Source: an uncultured Coriobacteriales bacterium (GTDB lineage Bacteria > Actinomycetota > Coriobacteriia > Coriobacteriales > QAMH01). Taken from it: DNA of 64,000 nucleotides. Positions 7,641-16,143 of the stretch are shown here, in pieces. Under the pieces are notes generated by a model. That model had not been told where the DNA came from, searched no databases, and saw nothing but the letters and a program-made list of their open reading frames with translations. The DNA lies in NCBI GenBank assembly GCA_934646835.1, contig CAKUES010000002.1:104557-168556 (forward strand). The letters are read 5' to 3'. Within the stretch, counting starts at the first letter, position 1; every line of letters begins with the position of its first letter. The position numbers and the translations under genes were made by a program.

Positions 7641-7687
7641 CTGGGTCTTATTTCAGTCGTATCTGGGTCTTGGTTTGGTCTGAGGTC
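7641..7687 (+). promoter_or_regulatory. GGTCT-rich direct repeats upstream of yraN
   Basis: CTGGGTCTT occurs at 7641-7649 and 7663-7671, 22 bp apart (about two helical turns), followed by TGGTCT and AGGTCT. Lies in the divergent gap between the ATP-grasp-like gene and yraN. A regulator site is possible but unproven. Confidence 0.35.
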
Positions 7688-7789
7688 TGCTTAGATTTGC
7701 CTGCAATCATCTTTCCTATCCCCCAGCAGGGGCGGCCGATGAATCCGCCTTGGGGTTTACGCGATCACCTTCGACGGGATGGAGACGAG

Positions 7790-8485
7790 ATGAACTGCAT
7801 GGAGACGCTTCAGATGATCATTACCCTTGACGACGAGAAACCCGAGATGGACTTGCCCGATTGCCTTTCCGGGGACGAGCTACTCGAGTCGGCGTTTGTC
7901 CGGGGGTGGGTTGCGGCGGCTGCTATGGCGGTGAGAAACGGCGCGACGGTGTTCGACGACCCGAGGGATGCGGCGGAGCTGCTCTTCGACGAGTTCGCGT
8001 GCAGCGAGGAAGGCGAGGAGTTCGTCGAGAGCCTGCTGGGGGTGGTATTCGACAAGGACGACCCAGACTCCCAGCTCGACTGGGAGCCTGGCTACGACAA
8101 GAGCGCCTACGAGGAGACGACGCGCTCGTTGGGCAAGCGCGGTGAGGACGCTGCGGTGCGCTGTCTTGAGAGTAAGGGCTATGAGGTCTTGGAGCGCAAC
8201 TGGAAGTGTCGCTACGGCGAGGCGGACATCATCGCCTTGGACGAGGCCGGTACCATCGTCTTCGTGGAGGTCAAGACGCGCCGCAGCGTCCATGCCGGCA
8301 TCCCGGAGGAGGCGGTGAGCCGCGCCAAGAGGCGCCGCTATGAGAACATCGCGCTTGAGTACCTGAGCTATGCGGATTGGGAGGATGGCACCCCGGTGCG
8401 CTTCGACGCCATCTGCATCTGCGTGAAGGACCATAACCGCGCCATGCTGCGCCACCACCTGGGATTTTTCGATGCCTGCAACTAG
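7790..8485 (+). CDS. YraN/UPF0102 nuclease-like protein with N-terminal extension
   Basis: 231 aa; the UPF0102 family is usually near 120 aa. The C-terminal half carries the family pattern: GKRGEDAAVRCLE, then NWKCRYGEADIIALDE and VFVEVKTRRS, a restriction-endonuclease-like D...E-V-K core. The first 105 residues are an acidic extension (many Asp/Glu) of unknown role. ATG at 7790 chosen because GGAG precedes it by five bases; the open frame upstream lacks coding character. First gene of a yraN-comM-dprA cluster, its stop overlapping comM by 14 bases. Linked by neighbourhood to DNA processing. Confidence 0.85.
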   Translation: MNCMETLQMIITLDDEKPEMDLPDCLSGDELLESAFVRGWVAAAAMAVRNGATVFDDPRDAAELLFDEFACSEEGEEFVESLLGVVFDKDDPDSQLDWEPGYDKSAYEETTRSLGKRGEDAAVRCLESKGYEVLERNWKCRYGEADIIALDEAGTIVFVEVKTRRSVHAGIPEEAVSRAKRRRYENIALEYLSYADWEDGTPVRFDAICICVKDHNRAMLRHHLGFFDACN

Positions 8486-9977
8486 GGCAGCGCGGGCCTG
8501 CATGCGCACCTGCGCCCTGAGAGGTGTCGAGGCGGTGCCCGTGACGGTCGAGATCGAGGTGACGGGCGGCTTGCCCGGCATGTTCATCGTCGGAATGGTC
8601 GACACTGCCGTGCAGGAGGCGCGCCATCGCGTGCGCTCGGCGATCAAAGCTGCGGGCTTTGACATGCCCTCAGATCGCATCGTGGTGAACCTCGCCCCAG
8701 CGAATCTGCGCAAGAGCGGCTCTGCCTTCGACTTGCCCATCGCCATGGCCTATCTCATCGCCACAGGGCAGGTGCCCCGCGCGGCCTTCGAATCGATGAT
8801 CGCTGTGGGCGAGCTCGGGCTCGAGGGGAGCGTACATGCCGTCGACGGGCTCATCGCCTATGCACAGTGCGCGCGCCAGCATGGTCTGGGCTTGCTGAGC
8901 GCGCCGGTGGGCATGGGACTTGTGACGCTCGAGGGTCTCGGGCACAGCTGCATCTCCCATCTGGGCCGGCTGCACACCGGCGAGCTGGATGTACCTGATG
9001 CCGGTGTCGCTGTTGAGAGCACGGGACGCCTGATGGACTATTGCGACGTGGTGGGCCAGGACAACGCCGTGAGGGCGATGCTGATAGCGGCGGCAGGCGG
9101 TCACGGCGCGATGCTCGTGGGGCCGCCGGGCTCTGGGAAGAGCATGCTCGCCAGGAGGCTGCCCTCGATCCTTCCGCCGCTGTCGCCCGAGGAACAAGTC
9201 GAGTCCGCCATCGTGCACTCGGTTGCAGGCTACGACGTCAGCGACATTGCGGCCGGTGTCAGGCCGTTTCGCAGCCCTCACCACAGCGCAACCATCGCGT
9301 CGCTGGTGGGCGGCGGCAATCCGCTCAGGCCCGGCGAGGCCTCCCTTGCACACAACGGGGTCTTGTTCCTCGACGAGCTCGGAGAGTTCTCGGCCGCGGC
9401 GCTCCAAGGCTTGAGGCAACCCTTGGAAGACGGGGAGATCGCCTTGTGCCGTGCCGACGGCCGCTGCGTGTTCCCCGCGCGCTTCCAGCTGATCGCCGCA
9501 TCCAACCCCTGTCCGTGCGGGTACTTGGGGGACCGCGACATCGCCTGCAAGTGTTCGGATGCGCAGGTAAACCGCTATCAGTCCAAGCTCGGCGGCCCCT
9601 TGAGGGACAGGATCGACCTCACCTGCGAGGTCTGCCGCGTCGACCCGTCCAAGGTCATGGGGACGGGCCACGGAGAGAGCTCTACGACGCTGCGGGAAAA
9701 GGTTCTGGCGGCTCGGGAGCGCTCCTCGTGGCGCGACACAACGGGCAAGGCGCTTTCTGCGACTGTTCCGGCGGCCGTTATCGAGGCCTGCGGGCTCAGC
9801 GACAAGCAACGGCTGCTGCTCGAGGACATCGCCCGCAAGCACCATCTCTCCGGCCGCGGCATCATACGCACGCTGCGCGTCTCGCGCACTATCGCGGACA
9901 TCGAGCAAAGCGACGACGTCGAAGACGAGCATCTCCTCGAGGCGCTGATGTTTCGAGGGGTCGGGGGAGGTGAGTGA
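8472..9977 (+). CDS. comM: ComM / YifB-family Mg-chelatase-like AAA+ ATPase
   Basis: 501 aa. In naturally competent bacteria ComM is a hexameric helicase promoting branch migration during integration of transformed DNA. N-terminal domain has GVEAVPVTVEIEVTGGLPG; the AAA+ core starts with GQDNAVRAML and Walker A GPPGSGKS; Walker B-like VLFLDELGEF; then C-terminal SNPCPCGYLGD typical of the family. Overlaps yraN and abuts dprA. The start could also be the ATG at 8502. Confidence 0.93.
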   Translation: MPATRAARACMRTCALRGVEAVPVTVEIEVTGGLPGMFIVGMVDTAVQEARHRVRSAIKAAGFDMPSDRIVVNLAPANLRKSGSAFDLPIAMAYLIATGQVPRAAFESMIAVGELGLEGSVHAVDGLIAYAQCARQHGLGLLSAPVGMGLVTLEGLGHSCISHLGRLHTGELDVPDAGVAVESTGRLMDYCDVVGQDNAVRAMLIAAAGGHGAMLVGPPGSGKSMLARRLPSILPPLSPEEQVESAIVHSVAGYDVSDIAAGVRPFRSPHHSATIASLVGGGNPLRPGEASLAHNGVLFLDELGEFSAAALQGLRQPLEDGEIALCRADGRCVFPARFQLIAASNPCPCGYLGDRDIACKCSDAQVNRYQSKLGGPLRDRIDLTCEVCRVDPSKVMGTGHGESSTTLREKVLAARERSSWRDTTGKALSATVPAAVIEACGLSDKQRLLLEDIARKHHLSGRGIIRTLRVSRTIADIEQSDDVEDEHLLEALMFRGVGGGE

Positions 9978-9978
9978 C

Positions 9979-10902
9979 ATGGCAAGCCAGCCGGTTCTTC
10001 ACGGTCCGCGCTTCGAGATCGCCTTGGGCGATGAGGCCTACCCGTGGCTGCTTGCCACGATGCAAGATGCCCCCAAGCGCATCTACGGCATCGGCAACCC
10101 GGAGGCCCTCACACCCGGGATTGCCGTGATCGGCGCGCGCAAGGCGACTCCTTATGGTTTGGCGGCTGCCAAGCGCTTTGCCGAGCACGCGGCCAAGCGG
10201 GGCGTGCCCATCATCTCCGGGGGCGCGCGGGGCTGCGATCAAGAGGCCCACCGGGCGGCGCTCAAGATAGGCGCCCCGACGGTAGTGGTCTTTGGCTCTG
10301 GGGCAGACGTCGTCTACCCGCGCATGGGCGCCAGGCTCTTCCAGCAGGTGATCGATGCGCGGGGCGCCGTCATCTCGGAAAACCCCTGGGGGACGCCGCC
10401 GCTCGGTCACACCTTCTTGCGTCGAAACCGCATCATCGCCGGCCTCTCGATGCTGCTTGTCATCGCAGAGGCGGGCATGCCGAGCGGCACTTTCTCCACC
10501 GCAGACGCCGCTTTGGCCGCCGATAGAAGCGTTGCCGCTGTCCCGGGTTCCATCACCTCGCCGTACTCGAAGGGCTCGAACTTCCTCATCTCCCAAGGCG
10601 CGGTCCCCCTCGTGGATGAGACGGCGCTGGACTTGGCGATAGACGGTGCCTTTGCCCATTTGCCTTTGAGTGTCATGGAGAAGCCGGCACCTGATGACGG
10701 GGTGCCCAAATGGGATGAGATGCTCGAGGGAGACCCGCTTTTGGCGGCGCTGGCCGCAGAGAGCTACACCCCAGGCGAGCTCACCGCTTACTTTGGCTTC
10801 AGTGCAGCGGAGCTTGGCAGCAGGCTTTCGCAGTACGAGATGGCGGGTCTTGTCGAGAAGGGCCGTGACGGACGCTACCAAGCAGTAAGGGGAAGCTTAT
10901 GA
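9979..10902 (+). CDS. dprA: DNA processing protein DprA
   Basis: 307 aa Rossmann-fold protein that loads RecA on incoming single-stranded DNA. Core motifs: IGARKATPYG, ISGGARGCDQEAH, FGSGADVVYP, and PPLGHTFLRRNRIIAG. A C-terminal winged-helix-like tail follows (about residues 245-305). ATG 9979 is supported by GGAGGTGA five bases upstream; a GTG at 9970 is the alternative. Overlap with comM suggests one transcript. A full late competence (uptake) system is not in this window. Confidence 0.93.
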   Translation: MASQPVLHGPRFEIALGDEAYPWLLATMQDAPKRIYGIGNPEALTPGIAVIGARKATPYGLAAAKRFAEHAAKRGVPIISGGARGCDQEAHRAALKIGAPTVVVFGSGADVVYPRMGARLFQQVIDARGAVISENPWGTPPLGHTFLRRNRIIAGLSMLLVIAEAGMPSGTFSTADAALAADRSVAAVPGSITSPYSKGSNFLISQGAVPLVDETALDLAIDGAFAHLPLSVMEKPAPDDGVPKWDEMLEGDPLLAALAAESYTPGELTAYFGFSAAELGSRLSQYEMAGLVEKGRDGRYQAVRGSL

Positions 10903-10953
10903 TCGAGCCTGTATACTTTCAAGAATTCGAAAAAGCACGACAGGGAGAGATAC

Positions 10954-12318
10954 ATGACGTTTCCAGAGGTGATGGTTGTAGGAGCGGGTCTCGCGGGTTG
11001 CGAGGCGGCGCTGCAGCTTGCGCGCAGGGGCGTACCGGTGAGGCTCGTCGAGATGCGCCCGCAGGTGCAGACAGCCGTCCACCGTACTGCAGACGTCGCA
11101 GAGCTCGTCTGCTCTAACTCGCTCAAGGGCACCACCCCCGGCTCTGCCGCCAACGGCATCAAGGAGGAGCTCGCCTGCATGGGTTCCTTCCTCCTCGATG
11201 CCGCCAAACAGACCGCCATCCCCGCCGGCGGCGCGCTTGCCGTCGACAGGGAGAAGTTTTCTGCGCGCGTTCAAGAGCTCCTCGACGCGAGCCCCCTCAT
11301 CACCATCGAACGCAGGGAAGTGACCCAGATTCCGGATTGTCCGGCGATTCTTGCCACCGGTCCGCTTACCTCCGACACACTGGCCGACGTGCTGGCTCAG
11401 GAACTGGGCAGCGAGGGCCTGGCGTTTTACGACGCGGCTGCTCCCATCGTCGAGGCGGACTCCATCGACCGCGACGTCGTCTTCGCCCAGTCGCGCTACG
11501 ACAAAGGTGGTGAGGCGGACTACCTCAACGCGCCCTTCGACAAGGAGAGCTACGAGGCCTTCGTTACGGAGCTCGTCGCAGCCAACCGCGTCATCGACAA
11601 GCACTTCAAGAGGCGTGAGCTCTTTGCCGCTTGCCAGCCGGTGGAGGAGGTCGCCCGCACGGGCATGGACGCGCTGCGCTACGGCGCCCTCAAGCCGGTG
11701 GGTCTCACGGACCCGCGTACAGACCGCCGTCCCTGGGCGGCAGTCCAGCTCAGGGCGGAAAACGCCCAGGCCACTGCCTACAACCTCGTGGGTTTTCAGA
11801 CCAATCTGCGCTTTGGCGAGCAAGAGCGCGTCTTCAGGATGATTCCGGGTCTCGAACATGCGGAGTTCTCGCGCTTTGGCGTCATGCACCGCAACACCTT
11901 CGTTGATACGCCCCATGTCCTGACCAGGACCCTTGCCCTGCCCAAGCACCCCCAGGTCCACCTTGCCGGCCAGGTGACGGGCACGGAGGGCTACCTGGAG
12001 GCCGTTGCCTCGGGTCTCTTCGTCGCGCTTGCCGTGTATGCGGAGCTCGCTGGACTTGAGGCTCCCTGCCTGCCCAAGCACTCCTTCATCGGTGCGCTGT
12101 TCGACTACGCGACCGATCCCGCGACGCAAGACTACCAGCCCATGCACGTCAACCATGGCATCCTCGAGCCCATCGAGCCCAAGATCAAGAACAAGGTGCA
12201 GCGCCAGGCGGCAAATGCCAAGCGCGGTCTGGACGCCCTCGAGGGCTACGTTGCCCAGCGCTCCGATCTCTTTGAGGAATCTCGTGTTGCAGCGCCTGCG
12301 GATGGCCGCGGGCAGTAG
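10954..12318 (+). CDS. trmFO: tRNA (uracil-54-C5)-methyltransferase, folate/FAD-dependent
   Basis: 454 aa. Makes ribothymidine at tRNA position 54 using methylenetetrahydrofolate and FADH2. FAD-binding GAGLAGCEAAL at the N-terminus; conserved catalytic-type cysteines in AELVCSNSLK (C53) and ELFAACQPVEE; FAD/folate motif near GQVTGTEGYLEAVASG. RBS AGGGAGAG before the ATG. The dprA-trmFO-xerC order matches many Firmicutes, where topA sits between the first two. Confidence 0.95.
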   Translation: MTFPEVMVVGAGLAGCEAALQLARRGVPVRLVEMRPQVQTAVHRTADVAELVCSNSLKGTTPGSAANGIKEELACMGSFLLDAAKQTAIPAGGALAVDREKFSARVQELLDASPLITIERREVTQIPDCPAILATGPLTSDTLADVLAQELGSEGLAFYDAAAPIVEADSIDRDVVFAQSRYDKGGEADYLNAPFDKESYEAFVTELVAANRVIDKHFKRRELFAACQPVEEVARTGMDALRYGALKPVGLTDPRTDRRPWAAVQLRAENAQATAYNLVGFQTNLRFGEQERVFRMIPGLEHAEFSRFGVMHRNTFVDTPHVLTRTLALPKHPQVHLAGQVTGTEGYLEAVASGLFVALAVYAELAGLEAPCLPKHSFIGALFDYATDPATQDYQPMHVNHGILEPIEPKIKNKVQRQAANAKRGLDALEGYVAQRSDLFEESRVAAPADGRGQ

Positions 12319-12335
12319 GCGGGGATGGCGAGTCT

Positions 12336-13280
12336 ATGTCGGGTTCTGCAAACATGGCGGAGCGCTTCGACAACCCGTCGCTTGACGCGGATGCCGCGCG
12401 CTGGGCCAAGGAGTTCTTGCGTTACTTGCGTGTGGAGAGGGGCTATTCGCCCAACACGCTGCGTGCCTACGCCATCGACATCGAGGCCTACCTGCTGTGG
12501 GCGCAGCGGACAGGGGAGGATGCACTGCACCTCGACCACCGCGCCTTCAGGCGCTACCTCGTCTACATGGAGAAGTCTGGTTACGTGCGCAAGACGGCAA
12601 GCCGGCGCCTCTCCGCCGTCAGGACCTTCTTCTCCTATCTCAATGCCCGCGAGGTCGTCTTGGGTAATCCCGCTGCAGCTGCCGCGACTCCCAAGGCTTC
12701 CAAGGCCCTGCCCCGCCGCGTGCTGCTGCGTGACGTCGAGCGTCTGCTGGCGGTCTGCAACGGCTCCGACGAGCCCGTGGATTTACGAGACGCGGCTTTT
12801 CTCGAGCTGCTCTTTGCGACAGGCGCGCGTATCTCGGAGATGGCGGGCTTGGCGCCGTGCGACGTGAGCTTCACCGCAAAAAGCGTGCGCCTCTTTGGCA
12901 AAGGCTCCAAAGAACGCGATGTCCCGCTGTATCCTCGCGCCCTTGAGGCTACGAGCCGCTACCTGTCCTTTGGCAGGCCAAAGCTCATCGGCTCAAGGCC
13001 CTGCGCCAAGCTCTTCGTCTCCACGCGGGGCAACCCCATGAGCGCTGATGCACTGCGCAAGGCGTTCAAGGCGCGCGCAGCGCAAGCCGGGCTCGATCCC
13101 TCGCTTCATCCGCACGATCTGCGCCACAGCTTTGCCACCGAGCTGCTCGAGGGCGGCGCTGACCTAAGGAGCGTGCAAGAGATGCTCGGTCACGCCAGTT
13201 TGTCGACGACTCAGGTGTATACTCACCTTTCGCTCGAACATATGCGGGAAACAATGAAACAAGCTCACCCACGCGCGTAA
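12336..13280 (+). CDS. xerC: Tyrosine recombinase XerC/XerD family
   Basis: 314 aa. N-terminal SAM-like DNA-binding domain (RVERGYSPNTLRAYAIDIE), catalytic domain with GARISE (Arg), HPHDLRHSFAT (His, Arg, His), LGHASLSTTQVY (His) and nucleophile Tyr295. Position after trmFO is that of the housekeeping Xer recombinase which resolves chromosome dimers at dif, not an element integrase. No dif-like site was looked for successfully here. Start may be ATG 12336 or 12354; neither has a strong RBS. Confidence 0.9.
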   Translation: MSGSANMAERFDNPSLDADAARWAKEFLRYLRVERGYSPNTLRAYAIDIEAYLLWAQRTGEDALHLDHRAFRRYLVYMEKSGYVRKTASRRLSAVRTFFSYLNAREVVLGNPAAAAATPKASKALPRRVLLRDVERLLAVCNGSDEPVDLRDAAFLELLFATGARISEMAGLAPCDVSFTAKSVRLFGKGSKERDVPLYPRALEATSRYLSFGRPKLIGSRPCAKLFVSTRGNPMSADALRKAFKARAAQAGLDPSLHPHDLRHSFATELLEGGADLRSVQEMLGHASLSTTQVYTHLSLEHMRETMKQAHPRA

Positions 13281-13377
13281 ATAGTGTGTTATACTTCTGA
13301 ATCCGCGTGGCAGGAACTGCGCGCATATCTGGTAATCGACGGCGTAGAGCCGTTTATTGAAGCAAGGAGATCGAGAA

Positions 13378-13569
13378 ATGTCTAAGGTTTGCTCTGTTTG
13401 TGGTAAGCACCCCGTCGCTGGTCGTAGCATCAGCCACTCCCACCGTGTTTCCAACCGTACTTTCCGCCCCAACATCCAGCGCGTCACTGTTGTGGAGCCC
13501 AACGGTCATAAGCACAAGGCCAACGTCTGCACCAAGTGCCTGAAGGCCGGCAAGGTCGTCCGCGGCTAA
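13378..13569 (+). CDS. rpmB: 50S ribosomal protein L28, zinc-ribbon form
   Basis: 63 aa. MSKVCSVCGKHPVAG plus C-terminal VCTKCLKAGKV gives two CxxC pairs, the zinc-binding (C+) version of L28. ATG at 13378 has AAGGAG eight bases upstream; the longer open frame is not used. Zinc-dependent ribosomal proteins can be swapped for Cys-free paralogues under zinc limitation; no paralogue is in this window. Confidence 0.97.
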   Translation: MSKVCSVCGKHPVAGRSISHSHRVSNRTFRPNIQRVTVVEPNGHKHKANVCTKCLKAGKVVRG

Positions 13570-13595
13570 TTTCTCGCGTCATACCTGTTAGTTGC

Positions 13596-13626
13596 AAGGG
13601 GCCTGTAAGGGCCTCTTGTTGTTTTG
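13596..13626 (+). terminator. Possible weak terminator of rpmB
   Basis: Stem AAGGGGCC / GGCCTCTT (one G-U pair), loop TGTAAG, then GTTGTTTTG. Its 3' end touches the hisS ribosome binding site. Confidence 0.55.
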
Positions 13627-13637
13627 AGAGGTAAACC

Positions 13638-14951
13638 ATGGCTTACAAAGCACCCAAGGGAACCCAAGACCTGCTGCCCTCCCAGGCCCGCGCCTGGAAC
13701 GCGTTCACCGCCAAGGCCGCAGATGTCTTCTCGCTCTACGGCTACGAGCCGATCGAGACCCCTGCCTTCGAGAAGTCCGAGCTCTTCTTGCGCGGCTGCG
13801 GTGAGACCTGCGACGCTGCCACCAAGGAGATCTTCTCCGTCTTCTCCGTCGGCGCTGTCTCTCGCCTGAAGGAGGGCACTGCCCTCAAGTCGGACCAGAA
13901 GCTCGCGCTGCGCCCGGAGGGCACGGCAAGCGTCGTCCGCGCCATCGCAGAGCACAACCTCGTCCCGCAGGGTGCCGCTCCGGTCAAGCTCTTCTACGCC
14001 GGCCCCATGTATCGCTGCGAGCGTCCCCAGAAGGGCCGCCTGCGCGAGTTCCACCAGGTTGGCGTCGAGTGCCTCGGCGCGACGGATGCTTGCGCTGACG
14101 CAGAGATGATCATCATGTGCATGCGCTTCTTCGAGGCGCTGGGCATCAAGCGCGAGTCCATGACGCTGCTCATCAACTCCATGGGCGACGATAAGTGCCG
14201 CCCGGCCTACACCCAGGCGGTCAAGGATTACATGGTCGAGCACCAAGACGGCTTGTGCGAGGAGTGCCGCCGCCGCATCGAGACCAATCCGCTGCGCGCC
14301 TTCGACTGCAAGAACCCCGCCTGCTTCGAGGTCATGGAGGGCGCACCGCGCTTCTCCGACCACCTGTGCGACGAGTGCAACGAGCGCCATGTTCAGGTCA
14401 AGGGCTACCTTGAGGCCGCTGGTATCTCCTACGTCGAGGATCCCCGCCTTGTTCGCGGCTTCGACTACTACACCGGCACGGTCTTCGAGGTCCAGGTGAC
14501 CGAGGGCCTCGGTTCCCAGAGCGCTATCGGCGGCGGTGGCCGCTACGACGGCCTCATGGGCGAGGTTGGCGGAACGGACCTGCCCGGCCTTGGCTTTGCC
14601 GTCGGCTTCGAGCGCATCATGCTCGCGCTTGAGGCCCAGGGCATCAGCCTCGACCCCGGCGCCCCCAAGAGTGTTTACGTCGCTTGCGTCGACGACTCCG
14701 CCCGTCCGCAGGCATTTGGCATCCTCCAGCAGCTGCGTGATGCCGGTATCGCCGCCTTGAGCGACACCCAGGGTCGCAGCCTCAAGAGCCAGTTCAAGGT
14801 CGCTGGCAAGATGGACGCGGCGCTCGCCGTCGTCATCGGCCCGGACGAGCTTGCCGCAGGCCAGGTCAAGGTCCGCGACTTTTCCTCCCACGAGGAGACC
14901 CTCGTCGCTGTGGCAGACGTCGCTGCAACCGTTGCCAAGATGCTCGGCTAG
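13638..14951 (+). CDS. hisS: Histidyl-tRNA synthetase
   Basis: 437 aa class II synthetase. N-terminal PKGTQDLLP, motif 2 as YRCERPQKGRLREFHQVG, histidine-A loop LVRGFDYYTGTVFEV, motif 3 as LGFAVGFERIMLAL; C-terminal anticodon-binding domain from about residue 335. A four-cysteine stretch lies in the insertion domain (LCEECRRR, DCKNPACFEV). GAGAGG precedes the ATG. Followed by a long hairpin terminator. Confidence 0.97.
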   Translation: MAYKAPKGTQDLLPSQARAWNAFTAKAADVFSLYGYEPIETPAFEKSELFLRGCGETCDAATKEIFSVFSVGAVSRLKEGTALKSDQKLALRPEGTASVVRAIAEHNLVPQGAAPVKLFYAGPMYRCERPQKGRLREFHQVGVECLGATDACADAEMIIMCMRFFEALGIKRESMTLLINSMGDDKCRPAYTQAVKDYMVEHQDGLCEECRRRIETNPLRAFDCKNPACFEVMEGAPRFSDHLCDECNERHVQVKGYLEAAGISYVEDPRLVRGFDYYTGTVFEVQVTEGLGSQSAIGGGGRYDGLMGEVGGTDLPGLGFAVGFERIMLALEAQGISLDPGAPKSVYVACVDDSARPQAFGILQQLRDAGIAALSDTQGRSLKSQFKVAGKMDAALAVVIGPDELAAGQVKVRDFSSHEETLVAVADVAATVAKMLG

Positions 14952-14972
14952 CTGCCCTGCCGCTAGCAGATT

Positions 14973-15014
14973 AAGAGCCCCTGCCAGTCTCGTACGAGGC
15001 TGGCAGGGGCTCTT
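14973..15014 (+). terminator. Hairpin terminator of hisS
   Basis: Perfect 15-bp stem AAGAGCCCCTGCCAG / CTGGCAGGGGCTCTT (14973-14987 and 15000-15014); downstream T content is modest. Confidence 0.75.
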
Positions 15015-15047
15015 CACGTTGTGCCAGGGGAGGTATCGCGCGAGCAC

Positions 15048-15112
15048 CTGCCGACCCGTTGCAACCAGATGGCGCCGACTTCGTCTGGCGCCTACGCGGG
15101 GTCTGGGCCCCA
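15048..15112 (+). repeat. GGCGCC-type REP-like element, copy A
   Basis: 65-bp unit nearly identical to 16307-16371; contains GGCGCC-GACTTCGTCT-GGCGCC, an imperfect hairpin with UUC loop, followed by TACGCGGGGTCTGGGCCCC. Confidence 0.85.
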
Positions 15113-15238
15113 ATGATGCTGACGCACAACACATCGCGAGCTGCAGCGATAAAACGAGTGAAACGACGTCAAGAGCCAGCGGGTCGCAACTGACTTGCAA
15201 GATGCAAACCATCATAAGTGTTACGTTATCTGCAATGA
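15113..15238. other. Intergenic sequence without recognised feature
   Basis: Between the REP-like copy and the promoter of the membrane/HTH pair. No reading frame, tRNA or clear hairpin seen. Confidence 0.4.
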
Positions 15239-15305
15239 CTGTATTGTAATTCGATACAGAACTCTGTATTCTCGTTTGTAGGTTATTGCTGTATGTCTCA
15301 TACAG
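15239..15305 (+). promoter_or_regulatory. Promoter with operator-like palindromes for the membrane/HTH pair
   Basis: Candidate promoter TTGTAA (15244-15249), 17-bp spacer, TATTCT (15267-15272). It is overlapped by CTGTAT (15239-15244) / ATACAG (15254-15259) and another CTGTAT (15264-15269), and followed by a perfect palindrome CTGTATG-TCT-CATACAG (15289-15305) ending at the ribosome binding site. The shared CTGTAT half-site suggests binding of a dimeric repressor, most simply the HTH protein encoded at 15718. Confidence 0.6.
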
Positions 15306-15321
15306 AAAGGCAGGCAAACCG

Positions 15322-15705
15322 ATGAAAGCTCTCAAAGCTGCACTACCTGCAATCACTCTTGCTCTTCTCATCCCCCTTATCGCATATGCGCTGTATCCGC
15401 TTGAGCACTGGGTGACGGTATATCTGTTCCAGCGCGGAGAGATCGGTGATGCAGGATACTGTGCGCTCAGGTTCGCAGAGATGGCTCTGTTCGTCCTTGC
15501 CACATTTATCCTCATGCGCGAGGTTTTGGAGCCAAAGCGCTGGTCGACAACATGCCTTGGCATCGGCTTTCTCGTATCCGCTTTGCTGCTCACGCAAGTC
15601 GTCTCTGCGCCGTTCTTCACCGACTTCGATATTCTCCGCGCATTTCTCACAACTGCTTACGGAGTGTCCTTTTTGCTAGCATTGTCGGGAAAGGTCAGCG
15701 CATAG
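15322..15705 (+). CDS. Small four-helix membrane protein, DUF2975-like
   Basis: 127 aa with four hydrophobic segments (around ITLALLIPLIAYALY, FAEMALFVLATFIL, GIGFLVSALLLTQVV and TTAYGVSFLLALSG). Size, topology and pairing with a YozG-type regulator match DUF2975 proteins, whose function is unknown. ATG 15322 chosen over upstream starts because it follows an AGAAAGG box and removes a non-hydrophobic leader that overlaps the operator palindrome. Stop is four bases before the AAAGG of the next gene's ribosome binding site. Confidence 0.65.
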   Translation: MKALKAALPAITLALLIPLIAYALYPLEHWVTVYLFQRGEIGDAGYCALRFAEMALFVLATFILMREVLEPKRWSTTCLGIGFLVSALLLTQVVSAPFFTDFDILRAFLTTAYGVSFLLALSGKVSA

Positions 15706-15717
15706 AAAGGCAACAAT

Positions 15718-15942
15718 ATTCCGATCAAGCTTCACATAGACAAACTCGCTGCAGAGCGAGGGATAACTGTCACATACCTTGCGAAAGCTGTTGGAATCAG
15801 CCGCGTCAACATGTCGAACCTCAAAACAGGCAAGGTGAGGGCGATCAGGTTCTCCACGCTTGAGGCAATCTGCCGGGAACTGAACTGCCAACCAGGAGAT
15901 ATCTTGGAGTACGTGCCAGACGAGCAAATAGATCGCAACTGA
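15718..15942 (+). CDS. Cro/CI-type (YozG-like) HTH regulator with ATT start
   Basis: 74 aa, not found with standard start codons. Reading from ATT 15718 gives an N-terminus PIKLHIDKLAAERGI, HTH segment VTYLAKAVGISRVNMSNLK, and the family-typical ending LNCQPGDILEYVPDE. AGAAAGG lies seven bases before the ATT, a normal spacing, and there is no in-frame ATG, GTG or TTG that would keep the HTH. ATT is a rare but known start (infC). Probably represses its own operon through the CTGTAT palindromes. Alternatively it is a point-mutated ATG start. Confidence 0.75.
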   Translation: MPIKLHIDKLAAERGITVTYLAKAVGISRVNMSNLKTGKVRAIRFSTLEAICRELNCQPGDILEYVPDEQIDRN

Positions 15943-15950
15943 GCAGCAAC

Positions 15951-15988
15951 AAAGGGAGTCAAGCACGCGAAACTTGCCTCCCTTTTCT
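15951..15988 (+). terminator. Terminator of the membrane/HTH operon
   Basis: Stem AAAGGGAG-T-CAAG / CTTG-C-CTCCCTTT with one internal mismatch, followed by TTCTTG. Confidence 0.85.
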
Positions 15989-16143
15989 TGTCGCATTGAG
16001 ATGCAGAGACAGCAGGGTCCATCTGTCAGAGCAACCCCGCGCAAGCGAACAGAGGTACCTATCGCGCATTAAATGAACTGTCGAATCTGAGGAGGGGGAG
16101 CTCAGGCGAAAGGCTTACCGCGCTCCGTTGGAGCTTTGCTCCC
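15989..16143. other. Intergenic sequence without recognised gene
   Basis: Two small hairpins only (GCTCC-GTT-GGAGC at 16123-16135 among them). A short structured RNA cannot be excluded but no known family was recognised. Confidence 0.4.

Noticed and set aside
12336..13280. Integrase of a mobile element
   Set aside because: Context (dprA-trmFO-xerC) and length fit the housekeeping Xer recombinase; no att sites, phage or conjugation genes.
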